NCBI RefSeq assembly: GCF_028858725.1
Contig: NC_084776.1
Span: forward strand, 2,356,001-2,420,000
DNA length: 64,000 nucleotides
Source of the DNA: Colius striatus
Taxonomy: Eukaryota > Chordata > Aves > Coliiformes > Coliidae
Direction: 5' to 3'
The notes below the pieces were generated by a model that had not been told where the DNA came from, ran no database searches, and saw only the letters and a program-made list of their open reading frames with translations. Below, piece by piece: positions 1-14,600 of the stretch (position 1 is the first letter of the stretch; the number at the start of each line of letters is the position of its first letter). The translations under genes were made by a program, and so were the position numbers.

Positions 1-3000
1 CTAACTGTACTGCAGGAAAATTTTGCCTTAACTGTTTTGCCTGTTCTTAATCTGTCACCTTAAAGACTGTGAGGAAGAGGAAAAAGCAGGAGAAAAATCC
101 CAGTTAAAATTCATTTGCACCCTCCTGCTGCTTTGACAAAATGCAACCCCAAAGACATAAACCCAATCAGTGTGTTTCCATTCACCCAAAATGAGGTGCC
201 ATGGGACAAAGGTTTTGGACAGTAAGGCTGGAATTAGTGCAAGTTTAAAAGGCTCCTTCGCGTGTGCCAAAACTTCGCCTGTTATTATTGTGATAGGGAA
301 CGTGGCCCAAACGTAGGGTGAGAGAGTTGTCCTTGTCCTTTCCTGCAAAGCCCATTACCAACAGCTGCTGCCCAAAATCCTGAGGCTGTGCCATTTCAAA
401 TCATGCCACCAAATTTAGCAGCCATCAGCCCTTACCCTTTGCCAGTTTCTTGAAGCATTCAAGGCTTGTGTGGGGGCTTTTTTTCCCCCCCCCTAATATT
501 TGTATATTCATTCCTTCTCTTTTTTTGGCTAGTGCCTGGCAGTTCTACAAAGACAATTTCCAAGCACCACAAACCAGCCACGTACGTTCACAAGTGCTGT
601 AGTTGAAAAGCGATAGTAAATCACTTTGGCTTATAAGAGACTTTCCTTTTCTTCTCAGAAATTAATTACCTGAAAAGAAGCATCATCTTATTAGTATCTG
701 TGTTAAGTGACATGTCAACACACCAGCTCTTTTCTCTCATCAGTGGTTTCTGGTGCTGTTTAACACGCTCTTCAATAGATGTTAATTAATATGGATGCCT
801 TGTGTTTTCATTAGTTATAAATAGCTTAAGTGGGTGGTAGGCAATTACTTCTTCCATGCCACACAACTTTTATGTGTAAACTGCTGCTCTGTAAGTATTG
901 GATGTATGATTCATAGGAAGCACCACGGTGAAGATTTGTAATAAGATGGATAAAAAGCAAACAAGCAAACTACTCAGAGCCATAAATGCCAAACAGGTCA
1001 CTTGCTCTTTTCACCTCACTGACAGTACTGGATTGTTCACTGTGATATTGCCTTCTGGAAATCACTGCCTAATCAACTTCTTTAAAAAGGAATATTTCCA
1101 GGGATCAATTCAAATGTTCATCTTAATATTTGTTGCAGAGATAATGATTAAAAGATAAGTTTCGATCAAGTGGGAAGCTCATAGCACTGCACATCAGGAG
1201 GCTGCAAAGGGCAGTGCAGCCCTGGGATGCACCAGGCTGCTATGTCCTTCCATTCCTTTAAAAAAAGCATTTTCTTTTACTTAAAATAATGAATGTTGAT
1301 GATCAGCTTTAACTGAATCTCTGTCTCCAAATAATCCACCACCTTGGGACTTTAGGACCAGTTTACAATTGATGATAACGAGATCCCGCTGAGATTGTTT
1401 CCTGGGGAAAATCTAGTTGGATTTAAATTGGAAATAATTTCAGAGAGGGAGGATTTTATCTGTCTCTTTCTTTCAGACACGTTTGCAGACTTCCAGTCTG
1501 TAGGCAGTTCATCCTTGATCTCTGACTAAACTGTAAGGGAAAAGAGAATGAAGCCACCACTCTTGCCAGAAAAGTGTGCTTTTGTTTCTCTTTACTTAAA
1601 TCACATTACTAAACACACAGAATATTTGGATTATTTCCTATCCATCTATTCTTGTCAATGACAGTACCAGAACAGGTGAGAATGGAGAGACCACTTTACC
1701 TGCTGCATAGAAACTGACAGGAAAAATAGGAAGAAAGTATTACTGCAAATACCCCATCGTGCCCTCTAGTAACGGCCACTGCAAATGATGTGGACAACAT
1801 TTTGTTAGTGAAACCAGTCTTATAAGAATCCATTCTAGAATATTATCCTAGTTTTAATATGAATGAACTGTCTGGCATGTTGCACTTTATGAACATCCCT
1901 TTCACCACGTCTCCACACAGGTTTTAGTGCTCTTGTGTACGGGAGTGCAGAGAGTTTTTGCTGCATTTGTGTGCTACCTGCTCCCAGCTTCAAGCATTCT
2001 GAGGAGCAGGTAACTGCAGGTGAGGCAGAATGTCCATTGCCTCCAGGCAACTCCTAAATAGCTGAAACTATGCCAGCAAACATGCTGGGATTGGAGTTGT
2101 GAGAAAAATTAATTAATGCAGTCAATTAGAGGGGGAAAGGATGGCAGGTGAGAGAGAAGGAAAACTTTCTTTGGTAGCCTTTGAACCTAAAGCTATTCTT
2201 AAAGTCACTGTCTAGGGGCAAAGAAGAGTGAACTTTAGCATTTTGCCTGAAGAAATCCAACAAAAATGTTCTCTGGATGCCCCCTTGAACTGTCAGATCA
2301 GCTTCACAGACGTGTTTATGTGCTTTGTGGAGCTCCATGAGAGCTGGACACCTTAAGTCTCCTCATCGTGACAGAGTAGAGGTCAGCAGAGGAGAGGGTG
2401 CCGTGTATGAAGCATGGGATGGGTGTTACAAGAAAGGAGCTTGGAAACAAACAGGGGAAGCAGAAATCCAGAGCTCTGACAGTCACTTGGACTGAAGCTG
2501 GGAAGTCATACATAATCCTTTTGAAGACCAGCCTTCCAAAGAAGCCATTGTTTGAGTCCTGGCATGGTTTGTGCCTGCACTTGCTATGGAAGAGTTTCTC
2601 TAATCATTTGAGGTCGTGGGATTGTGGTTCAATTATTTGTGAACAGCAATCCTAAATAGTGTTGAAGTACCAAGGAGGAGAAGATAGCAAAGCTGATAGC
2701 ACATGGTGTTAAACCTCTCCATGTCTATCTCTTTGCATTCCTCTCCTTGCAAAGAGTTTGACAGGATTTGTCTGTCTTAAACACCAGGTTCATATTGAGA
2801 CAGTGAAAGTGAAACTCAAAGGAATGCTGCCAGCTAGCATCTGCTGGCCCTGGCTTAGGAGGTGATTTCTTGACATGCACTGAGAGGGTGTTTTAATTAA
2901 CATTTGGAAAAAAAACCCAAACTCTCACCCCAAACCAGAAGAAAGAATGATTTTTCATCTTTTAGAAGGTCAAAAGGTGTTCAGATCTCATAGAAATGGA

Positions 3001-5815
3001 TATAATGTGAGAGCCTAAAGAGACAGAAAGGCATGTCAAAACACTTAGATACCACAGCCCCTTAGAGTAGCTATTTTCTTGCTCTTATCATGTTAAACAA
3101 AGGTATCGTAGAAATTAATCTCCTGTTTAGACATGCCCAAAAGATAAAGCAGAAGTGGTGGGAGGTACTTCTTGTTCAGAGTGCTACAGAGTAATGGGGG
3201 TGATAAATAATTGTATGACTATTTTGTAATGTGTTACCCCATTGCAATCAGCTCTACAAATAGATGCCATCACTTTTTATGAAGACATGGCACTCACAAG
3301 TGTGAAAGGTTAATGAGACTCTTCTTCAGCCAGGCACAGTGAAGGGCATTTCACATCTTCTGTCTTGGAAGTGATAAAAGGAGAAAGCTTGGAATGGGAA
3401 AACCTTTTAAACACCAGTTCTTGTATGTAGCTGTAGCAGAGACCATCATTCATACTGAACTTTACTGAGAGCTCCCTAGTGCACTTCACTTGAACTTTTG
3501 AACTGCCCAAGTCAGCTTTTGTTCAAGCTGGGACCCCCAGATCAAACTGAGTTTATATGAAAGAGGTTGGTTTACCACAGGGACTCTCATCTGTTTTACT
3601 GAACTTGCTTCAGAGCCTGCACATAAAGAAATAACCACTTTTACTGTGCACAAAAGGTGCTTGCCACAACCTCTGAGTGTGCCTGCACACGTGGACCCCC
3701 ACTCACATGCTGTCATTTGTGGGATGGGTGGATGCTGCCCAGCTCAACAGAACGAAAAAGAGCAAAAATGTGTAGAAAGTAAAAATGTATCCCATTCTGC
3801 TTGTGATAGGAAAGGAACAGTAACACACCCTCAATATGAGAACTGAAATGAATTCATTACATTCAGGCTTCCATTGGATGCAAATGGTTCTACTAATGTA
3901 AAGGGGATTTTTCTTGTAAGCAGTTGTGGGAGATGCTCTAAGCTGAATGATGATCCTGCTGCAAGTAAAAATTAAGCCCAGCTCCCAAACTCTTACAAAG
4001 AACCTTCACACCTACAGGAAAGAATTTCTGTAAAGCTGAATATGTGACAAGAGACTTTCAACAGCTCAAATGCTCTTCTAAGTGCTGAAAATAGATAATT
4101 TTCCAAATCAGTTTCCCCATCCAAGGCAGTACATCCGTTTAAACAGCTGAGGGTATAAAGGGCTTGCAAATAAAATGTTAAGTTTGCAGGTTTCTGTGAA
4201 GGAAGGTGATTCAAAGGTTAGAAGACAAGAATAGAAACAAGAATAGCTGGGTTCTAATCCTACAGGTGCCATGGTGGCTTCACCTATGGAGCTACTTCTA
4301 TTTCTTCAGGGGAACATTTTAAACTTGTCCTTCCTATCCTAGTTAATCCTTTCCTGTCTTCTTTTCCACCTCTGATCAGCACCAGTAGCCATCCCAGTTG
4401 TGCCAGATAAGCTGCCCAAAGCAGATCCAAGAAATGGTTCAAAGGAAGTAGAACAAATCTCAGGCTGTGTGGATCTCACAGCTGAATCAGATCCAGCTGA
4501 ATCCAAACAACTGGATGGGGACTATTTCTGAACAGGTGGCAACAAATGAGCCTGGAAACATCTCAGAATACATTCAGAATAGTAATGTGTCCTTGTTGGC
4601 CCATCAGGGTATAAATTAGTCTCACTTCTGGAGTGTCTTGTGGTCTTAATAGCTAATATAAGCAGGTTTCCCAAGCAGTCAGAGCCCAGGGAAGGAAGGC
4701 AGCTGTAGAAGTACAAAATATCAGCATTACAGTAAATTGCAGAGGGGAAACACTCTGTCATTTCCATGTAAAAACAAATTGGAGCTGTATGCTGACTGCC
4801 TGGTGGGTGGCGAGAGCAGCACTGATGCCGTGATCTACAGCCTCCTGGAAGAGAGAAAATCTGCAGGATTAAACTTCACATTTCTCCACAGTGCTAAACA
4901 ATTAGGCAGGGTGGAGGCTGGTTTCAAACAGGCATAAATCTTTCTTCCCTTTGCTCAAATCTCACGCTGATAGGAATAAGTTTTCTTATTGGTCTCTGTT
5001 GGTAAGAAACAAGGATCTAGATAAAGTTGTTTATTCCAGTCAGGTATTGGCACGTTGTGAGAAAACACACTGGGAGACCAGATGTTCAGAAGTTGGCCAC
5101 TGCAGGCATTTGCTCAGGAGCAGGAAAAATGATTTTCCCTCCTTTTCCCTGGCCACATTTTGCCTGTTATTTCCTACAAGCACCTCAGCTTTTTTCCTTC
5201 ATCAGTTGGTGAAGGTGTCAGAGCAAAGCAGAAGGTTTCTCCTCTCCTGCACTGTCTGTTTCCAGAGTGGGTTTTGAATACTCTCAACACACAAATGACA
5301 AATACCCCTCAGCATTCAGGAAAGCATTCAACTGAACATAATGAATAGAATTTAAGCACATCCTTAGTAATCCGTTTGGCCACACCAGTAACAACCAATC
5401 TCATGTAGGACAGTGTTGACAGCTCAGCTATTAGGTAACTTGTATCTCCTATACATCAGAGAAATTGCCTGGCACTTGCAATCCCCTGGACACTAGTTTA
5501 GCAGGAATGGGCAATTAAGTTTCTTTAAGTCCCTGTGGATGGTTTGAGCACAGTTGGCAGCTTGGGTCAGTGGAAAGTTGCTTGCTGCTAGCTGCTCTGT
5601 CCCCAAATGCACCAGATTCATCCCTTTCATCGTGGGGAGATTCACTACCAAAACAGAAGGACAGCTTTTGAGGATGACTTTGTTCTTTTGGGGGTTGTTT
5701 GGGTTTAGGGCTTTTTACATTTCCAATGAATGATATTTCAGTAGAAGCTGGACAGGGAAGAAAAAGCACAATACGAAAGTGTTCCTCGGTCTTCATCAAA
5801 TGTTTACCCTATTAA
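1..5815. other. Non-coding stretch, no gene recognised
   Basis: I see no gene, repeat family or RNA gene here. Open frames are all short and mutually overlapping on both strands, with no domain or signal peptide. The visible low-complexity feature is a T8 run followed by a C-rich run near 479-493. A short stretch near 4246-4290 (GGGTTCTAATCC followed by a gap) faintly resembles the tRNA part of a MIR SINE but is too degraded to call. The most economical reading is intergenic or intronic vertebrate DNA. Confidence 0.6.
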
Positions 5816-6295
5816 ATAACTAATTAATGAAAATGATCAGAGCTGCACAGTCTCATCTGTCTGCAAAGTGTCTGCAGTCTACAAACACAATAGGAGATAA
5901 TCAAATGTCTACATAATCTTCCCTTTCGACCTTTCAATGGGGAAGTTGTCGCAGCCCAACTCTACCTGAAGCGATGAATAACTGAGCATCCCAGGATCGG
6001 ATTCCTTCTGCGGGCAGCCCGTTGCACACAGCATCCGAGATGTTAGAAAGCACTTCATTAACCCATCCGAAAGAAAAGCATTCAATCTTCATCCTGTCAT
6101 CAGGGTTGCCTAATTAAAGGAATGGGCAGATTTATGAAGCTGCTATTTTTAGCAGAGGCCCGGCACACTCAGTGCTTTGGCCCCTCGGCACGGCGGACGT
6201 GATGTCAGCGCCTGCCTGAGCCAACATGAATTATGTTTACAATATCCCAGGAGAACTTTTGTATTTTTCAACTCCCACAGAAAACTATAATATTT
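5816..6295. promoter_or_regulatory. Candidate conserved enhancer, CpG-elevated
   Basis: This block stands out in composition. From about 5930 to 6210 it has roughly a dozen or more CpGs, while neighbouring kilobases have very few, so CpGs may have been kept against methylation decay. It begins with homeodomain-type cores (CTAATTAATGA at 5819) and contains TAATTAAAGG, a CRE/MARE-like GACGTGATGTCAGC near 6197, and AT-rich forkhead/MEF2-like runs such as CTATTTTTAG. No open frame or splice structure makes it an exon. Elevated CpG plus dense motifs is what vertebrate developmental enhancers often show, but conservation cannot be tested here. Confidence 0.4.
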
Positions 6296-9200
6296 AGCTT
6301 CAAATAGAAAACCTCAGGCAGGGCTCCAAGTGATTTACACAAGCTGAAGCTGCAGCTTTGTTTTCCTTTCATATTTCATCTTACGGTATCTTTTCCTGAT
6401 GCTTTTTATTGCTGTAAAATGCTGATTTTTTGCAAGCCTGGTTCAAGGCAGTGGGATATAGTTTCTTCCCAATCAGGTTGGAACAAATTTGAGGGATTAA
6501 AGTCACCAGACAACCCTCTGTTGCAGTGGAGTCAGTGCTGACACCGCTTGGTCAAACAAAATGATGAACTTGGGAGTGAATGTGCTGGGACACCATAAAC
6601 CTATAAATAATAAACATGCATCATTTGTAAATGTGTAGGAGAGAGTGGTGCTTTGTTGGCACTGTTGGCAACATCTCTGCCTCTGCCACCTGTTAAGCCA
6701 TGGCAGTTTTTTTAGGAACTTCCTTGTAAACAACTTGTTCATACAAAGGGGGATCTCCAGGAGCACCCATGAAACAGCCTCAGCTCCTTCCTTCCACCCT
6801 CTGTTGGAAACTGTCACCAGTGGAGGGGGGAAAGATCCAAGCTTCAAAATGCAGCTGTCCTCCAATGAGTGATAAAAACAGTCGTGATTTCAAAGGGCAA
6901 AGCACCTCCACCCAAAAATCAGGCAACACCCCTCCCAAAACAAAACCAAAAGACAGAAACAATTGCCACAGTTGTCAGAGATCAGAAATTCAAACCCAAA
7001 GTACTTTTGTTGTTTTCTTCTTAAGATCTACTGATGCAAACTTTGTAGTATTATCTCTATATTTAGCATGGCAATAAATGTTCTGCGTCCCCACACAGCC
7101 ATCACTGCTCTTTTAAAAGCCTAATAGCTGAATTGATGACAGGTTTTCTTTCTAATGCCACTGTTTTCACCCTCATGAATTATTGATCCAGCTCTATATA
7201 CAGTGTTTGGGTCAGAGAAAAACTAATAACTTCTCTTTATGAAGAGAAAAAAACAAGATAGAAAGCTGCACTGAGACAGAGGACAAACATATTGATTAAA
7301 GGGTGGGAAAAAGAGTCTTTTCTGGATTGTGAGTTGTAGCAAATTCTCAACCCCCCTGTCACATTCTGCCTTATTCATATTGGGGAAAGAAACCATTGAC
7401 TTCAGCAGGAATTTGGTTTCTTTCTTACAGCAGGCTTAAGAGCAGGATAAATGAATAACTATCATAGTACTTAGTGGGCCAAATCCCTTTTCTCTTGTCT
7501 AGCAGGGATGACCCCTTGCTTTACTGTAATTTATTATGACCTCTCCCAGATGAAATATTCCTTTGCAAATGCTGACCTGGACACTACCCACACCCATAAT
7601 TCAACATGTTTTACTACTATTGACCAGCATTTCACTGCTGTATCTGGACTCCTCCTTTCAGGGGACCCCTATTAGCAAGAAATAACATTCCTTTTCCTGA
7701 ATTCCTTCCCTCCTACAAGAGCTGATGTTGGTAGCAGTGGGCAGATTCTTTACACGTTGTAAACATGAGTCTTGCATCCAAAATACAGAGGAAGAGTAAA
7801 GTGTAGGTAATTTTTGCTCTTAAGTTTGGAGAACAACAGTGCTGTCAGTTATCCAAGTATCTTGTTTCGTGTCTCTGCATTGTCTCTACATGTCTCACCC
7901 TCTTCAAAACCAAAGTTGTGAATGGTATGGGCTTTTTGGGTTTTATTATTTGTTCTCTTCTTACACAATCTTGCCAAATGATGCTTTATCTCTTCTGTAT
8001 CTCCTACCTCCATACCTTCTTTCTCATACTAATTAACAGTCTGTTATGTCCATATTTTGGCAACTTCTTCTGCAAACTTTTCATTCCAAGAGGAAGGAAT
8101 GCAAAAGCCAGATGGTCAAACATATCTTTGTAAATACTTTAAGCTTCTTTTCCCCTTGTCAAACCATCCTAAAATAAATGTATTCTACACCTATGGTATG
8201 AAAAAGTTCTACAAGGCAACACTTTCATGAAAAAGTGCAAATCACAGTGGAGATAAGAATGCAAATGGATAAAGTTATATATACAATTGAACTGCAGAGG
8301 TATGAAGGTCTGGCAGATGTGACTTAAGATGCTGTTTTCTAATTGTTTCCTCACACAGAAATCAGTCTCTTCATCAAAACTCAAGCACCTTATAGGAACA
8401 TAGTTTATCCCAGTGTCTTCTTCTGACATGAGTACCTTTACCAAGCTGAGCTTCTGCTTTATAAAACTGCATAGCATCTGAGCAGCAACATTGCATCTCT
8501 GAGCAAGATTCCTCATATTACTTTACCTGGATTGATGTGGTTTGTTGCTTCTGTCTCAGCAGTAAATATTGAGAGGTTGTTCTTGTTTCAGTGGTAAATT
8601 GCATTTGTCGGGTAGGTGTGATCTTCTGAAGAGCTGTGGTGGTTCATCTTCACAAGGAATGTGTTGCAACTTGTGTAGACATTTCAGTGTTATTGGGGAT
8701 GTCAGGTGAGCTGCCTGCCAGGAGCTGATGGAGAGCTCTGAAACTGCTGCAGTTCATTTCTCTCCAGCACGTGCTGATGATACTGATAATGCTGTTATTA
8801 CTTTTGTGGAGTGCTGGACAGTGATAGATATTGACCAGTTCCTGAGGCTTACAATGGAATTTTTCAGAGGTGGAAGTGTTCACAAGGTTTCACCAGTTCC
8901 TTGTAAGGGAAGAAGAAAGCCTAAAAACTGTATTTCTGGAAGAGGCAGAAGCATTTGCTGTATCAAAGCCTTGCAAAACTCTTTCATGGAAGAGCTAAGC
9001 TGTGCTCCAAGGCAGCCCCTGCAGCTCAATGAGGCAGCTCTCCAAACAACAGCCCTTTCCCCACCTCCATGAGCACAGTGCTCACCCCTCCACTGGCTCC
9101 CTGGGGACCTCAGCTGGGCCCATGGCACCCTCTGAACTTGGCCTCAGCTATGTCCACCCACCAGCTCTGTCCGAGGAGCTGCTTGTCATTAGTTTGGCAG

Positions 9201-12200
9201 CATGTGCCTACAGGAGACAATGAATGGCTAGAGAACAAATAAACTGACAGTGTCAGAGATATTGTTGGATGAGAAAACTGAGATTTGAGATGAGCTAAAT
9301 TTAATTATGATTGTTTAAAATTCTTTCTATGTCTTTTCTATATTTTGTCCTCTGGTTCTCCACCACCATCCGTGCTCCCAGGGCTTTCAGAAGGGGATGA
9401 GCTTGACAGTAGAGGCCGTCTGGGAATCACCAGTGCTGGAAGCCCTCAGATCCCCAGAAGCCCATCGTGAATCCAGGCATGGTTCCACTGGAAACCAGCC
9501 TTTGATTCACCAAAAGCTCAACACAGCCAAGATGCTTCAGATGAAAGAATTTTGGGTTCTGCGGAAAAAGAATGACTTCCAAAAATATTCAAACCAGCTC
9601 TAACCACCACAATTTCCACAGTGATGAGCTGCTACCTCTTAATCAACCCCAAGAAGAACTAGATTAGGGTTTTTTTCCTCCATTTTGAACAAATTATGGT
9701 ATCCTGAAACAAATACTTGTGGGTGGCCAAATTAGTCTTTACAAATGTAGAAACTAATTTGGGTTACTTGTCAGTTAATCAGCTCAGAAAATGAGGCTTA
9801 GGCATTGCCCAAGAAGTGCCTGCAGCAAAACCAGAAACACAAGACACTTCTAGTACTTATAAGGTAAAATAATAGCAAGACTAAGTAGGCTAGTAAAGAA
9901 CTTTTAGACTGCTTTTACATATCATCACAATAATGGCAAGAGGAATGAGTTCCAGTACCCCCAATTTCTTCTGGAAAGCAGAATCATAGTACTTACTGTC
10001 TTCAGAGCTGGACCTCTCAGCAATATCACCTGTAGTAAGCACTGATATATGTGTGACTGAAAGAGACATCTAGTCCTGCACCTGCTACTCTTGGGAAATG
10101 CATCATCTGGGAGATCACGGGCTTCACCCAAATCAGTGGCATTTAAATCCAGCTGTTGCAGGGAATGGTTGGTGACGGTTCAGTAGGTGGCACTACTCCC
10201 TTTGAGTCAGGACCAACACCTGTGTGTGAAATTAGGGAGCTTTGTCCTGTAGCATCTGGCATCCCTCAGCTGTCACGAAGGTTCTCCTTGCTCATGAAAC
10301 AGCACATCATTAAAGACTCTGTGGCATTTTTCATAAGACTATACTCTGCAATATTCATGCACTGAGCAAACCTCATTACCCTCTGCTTCCCAAACGTTCT
10401 GTTTCCATTAAAGACTTCTTTGAAGGCTGTTATATTTAACAGATCTAACCTGCCATGCTAGAAGCTTTCTGCATTTCCCTGGGAGGATGTAGTTGAAATG
10501 GGTTGTTTTTGTAGAGTAATTGGACATTTTTCAGGAGGGCAGTGTATCAATGCCAATCAGTTTTACTATGTTTCTGAAGATGCTTTGTACATAGTGCATG
10601 AACCAAGCATCTGTGTTGGATGGAAATTCATGGGTGGTGATATGAGAAATCTCATCAGCAGGAACTGATTTACCTGTGAAAGACCAAAATCATTCCCATG
10701 GTGTGTTTGGAGACATCTCTCCAGGAGAGGGAGGTGGCAATGTCTTTGTAAGTGGTGAGATTAGGAAGGATAAGATACTCTTTGTTAACCAAAGACTGAG
10801 ACAAGAAATTAAAACTAGAAGAGAGAAGCCAAACTATTAACAGTAGGATCACTCTTATGAGATTAATTGAAGACTTCTGCCTCTCGAAATGATGGCTCTG
10901 AAGTAAGAACTGCATAAATACCTGTGGAGGCAAGAGAACTGTTTAATCTTAAGGAAGCATTAGAAGAAGAATAAATGGCACTAAAATGACAATGAGTATA
11001 GCTAGATTGGATATCAGATAACTTCCAGTAACCTGAGCAGGAAGAGTCTGGATCTACCTTCCACTGGGAGCACAGAGACTAACAGTTTTTAAGATAAAAC
11101 TTAATCAGGTTATGAAATGGTTTATATGATGCATCTGTAGAATACAAAACCCCTTTCAATCCATTTTTTGTGGTTGCACTCAAACAAATACCTCAGATGA
11201 GCTTCCTAAGTACATTACCACACCACTCACACCCTCTTGCTATGTCTCCATCTGCTTATTGCTTGAACCTGTGATTTTGTCTGGCACGTGTGGTATGCTT
11301 TGTACTGTGTGGTACCTCTAATCCCACTTCTTTTTGAATCCCACTCGATGCTGGTTTGTGTAATGGGCTGCTGATGTGGAAAAGAATGAGTGCACATCTC
11401 ACACAAAAACAAAGGAAGGCTCCTGTTTCAGGAATGCACTGGAAGTAATCCACCAAACAAAGATTCAATTTACAACCAGAAGAATGGGCATAAATGGTGA
11501 ATGGTTGTCCTCCTGAAAGAGCCCAGGAATGCCACTGGCACCACAGTCCGTGCTCACTCCAGAAGATGCCCATTACTTACAACTCTAATCAAATATTAAT
11601 CATACAGAATCTACACAAAGGACAAGTCTTTGCTCTACTTATATGAAACAAAGGTTTTTACTACCCACCTTTCATCCCTGCAAAAGCCTCTCAAGCCCCA
11701 GAGCTTTTACTGTTAGGTATCATTCTCCCAGGTGAAATGGCTGATGATAACTGGCACATCAGTGGGCAGGTGTTGGCTCCTCTGAATATAAATGCGAGAG
11801 ATTGAGGTGAGAATGGACATTGCATTGTCTCTGCACTTGCCTTTTCAAGAGAGCCCTTCCCCACTTTTACTTAAGTCCCAAAGCAGGGCTGACATCCCCA
11901 GCTAAGTTCTGTTGTTCAGAATGGTGCCACTCACAATGTTTTATGAACTTCATTGCCAAAAAACCCACGTTTATGGAAACAGTGAAGGTGGAGTTAATGC
12001 TAGGTTCAGTGTGAGAGGAGATGCAACAAGTCAGAACTGTCTATGTCTTCTTTATTGCACAGCCTGAGGAGCTCAGCTTCCAGCAGTTTTTCCTTCTGGT
12101 TTTCCAGAACCCACTAGAGATTTTTTTTTAAGCTGTTTTCTTAAAACATTCATAATAGTTCACCCCTCTTCAGAAGCAGGAAGGATGATGTTTCAACTCC

Positions 12201-14600
12201 TGCTAAAATCCAGCCAGCTGAGCAGTGATGAGAGCATTTATCCTCTACACTGTGGTCTACTGGTAGGCTCTTTTTTTTTTGGATCCACAGAGACTAAACT
12301 TGACGTTGCTTTGTGTTTTTACTGTGGGAACACATAGGCCATGAATCAGTGGAACTGCAGTCTAGCTTTATGATCTCCTGGGGAGACTGAAATGCTTTTG
12401 TCTCTGTGATCAAACCTCTTTTCTTTGTCAGCAGAGCAGCCTGATTGTTGGAGACTCTGTCATGTTCAGACAGGGCTGTGCAGGAAGCAAATGGGAAGTG
12501 TAGTGGTGGTGGATGTATAATCCCACCTGCAAACAGATCTCACCTCAGACCATGTGTAAACTGCATTGTTAAAAAAATGAGCACCTTTATAAGGAAGAAA
12601 GACCCAAATATTAAGTGGTTAACAAGAAAACATGCTCATATTTGTTTGGATTTGGGTTAGTACAGATTTTAGAGCTTAAACTGAGTGTTGTTGACCATAT
12701 GGCAAGTTATTGTTGTTTCTAGGGTGCTTTAACTGTATAAATAGTTCAAGACAACTTTGGGGTACCCCTGTCTGAGCAATCACTAGTGCTGGTGCAGCTG
12801 GGGTGAGAAGATGTGACAAAGCAACAACAGGAGCTTGGGAAATGAGTTCCTGGCTTTATCCATCATTACAGTTTTCTCAAGAGCTTCTGAAGTCATCTGT
12901 GCCTTTTTCTCTGTTTTAAAAGTAGGTTTATACCATTATCCTCACACTGTGTAACTAATTAATTCCTATTAATGAAGTAATTTGCAATACTCTGTGGCTG
13001 GGCTCTGAAGGAATGCCCAGTGATGTTGTTGCTGTATGGCTCCTCTGGTTTGCCATTTCTTTTCACCATAGCCTCACGGAGCCCAAGAGCAAGAGATGAA
13101 AGGGGACATTGACTCAGAAGCAGGGACTCAGTATCATTGGCAGCTATGTGCTTGATGGCCATTTCCAAATGGTTTTACTGACATCAGTTACTATTTCAAA
13201 TAAATGTATATTCCTTCAAATCATCATAGATTTAAGAATTCAGACAACACTTTGGGCATAGCCAGGTAGGCATCCATAGCTTTTTTCACCCCAGGTCTCT
13301 CTCTATTAGTAACAGGTTTTGGGAGCGAATCTGGAAAACCTTGGGCAGTATATTCCTAACCTGAGCCCTCTTCAATTTTCATGTCTGAAAGACCAGGCTA
13401 TTCTATCTCCCATGTCAATGGCAGTACTGAATTTTCATAGAGTTTTCTTGATTTTTAAATATCTTTGATCTGCCATGGCTTGGAGGCAGATGATTAGTTT
13501 TGTGCCAACCAGACATTTGGCACTGAGCAGCATATCAAACATCACCTCTGCCCTTTAAGATCCCAATTAAAGCTTTAGTCCTGCAGGATGCTGAGTGCCT
13601 TGGGAAGTTCCTGGGGTTTTTTTCTATTCCTTTTTCTATTCCTCAGCTAAAATGTTGGAAAAGGCATCACATTTCTGTAGCTGAGACCCTCAAAAAGTTT
13701 ATCTACAAGGTTTATTTTATAAAGCACGAAGCTTGCAGTTAAATTGATATCAAAGCTTGAAAACATTCCCTAGGTCTTACATTGTTCTCAATATTGTGAA
13801 TGAAATCCCCAGCATCCATGTGATTATGCTTATAAATATGAGTTTAACTGTCATTGAGGAAAAACAAAGGGTTCTGTGTCAGAGTGGATGCAAAGTACAG
13901 AAGTAACAAGCACTATGTTCTCTGGCTTTTTATACCATGCTTTCTATCAGCTTTCTGTAGAGCAATCCATTCAAATGGCTTGAATCTGACCAAAGTCAAG
14001 TGTAACTCCTTCCACAGTCATGGGGAATTTCTACTTGGAGATGTTGCTGGCTCCAGGCAATGAAAACCCATGACTGTGAAGAGGATAGTCAACTTCAGTA
14101 GGTGCTGCTCCCAGCCTCTGCTCTGGCTGGGCATGAAGACCAGATCTCTGTTTTTATCTTTTGATCCCTACACAGCTGTTGGAGGGAAACTCACTCAACC
14201 ACCCTAAGTGACTCAGGAAATATATTGCAAATCTGTTCCATTCTGGCCATGCTCCAGAATGAAACATGACTGTACTGGCCAGCAGCAATGGGTGGAAATC
14301 CACACGGGGACATTCTTTACATTCCAGGGCACGTGCTGCTTACTGAAAAAAAGAAACCAAAAACTTTCCACTGCAAACAGCCATGGAAAGGCTTTCCCTC
14401 TCTGACTGTCCCAGTGCCACTACAACTAGTATTGGGAATACTGTGATACCAGCCCCTCTGACTAGCAGAAGAACAAGCCCAGACTTGGAAAGGAGAAGCT
14501 GTTTTTCTCTTTCCTGGCTTCAATATGTTGTTGGAGCACATTGCAAATACTTACAAGAAAGTAGACAGGTTGCATTCACACCCCTGAGCTGTTCTCTGTA
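6296..14600. other. Non-coding stretch, no gene recognised
   Basis: No supportable gene. Several 100-120 codon open frames exist (6503-6865 minus, 8169-8516 minus, 8728-9072 plus), but they show no domain, no splice context and compete with equally long frames on the other strand. T-runs at 12122-12129 and 12271-12280 and a doubled TTTTCTATTCC at about 13618-13642 are the only simple repeats noticed. Confidence 0.55.

Noticed and set aside
4246..4300. GCTGGGTTCTAATCCTACAG resembling a MIR/tRNA B-box
   Set aside because: Short similarity only; downstream sequence does not match the MIR core.
8728..9072. 114-codon plus-strand frame with protein-like first half
   Set aside because: No family recognised; the opposite strand carries comparable frames over the same bases, and no Kozak-like context or splice sites support it.
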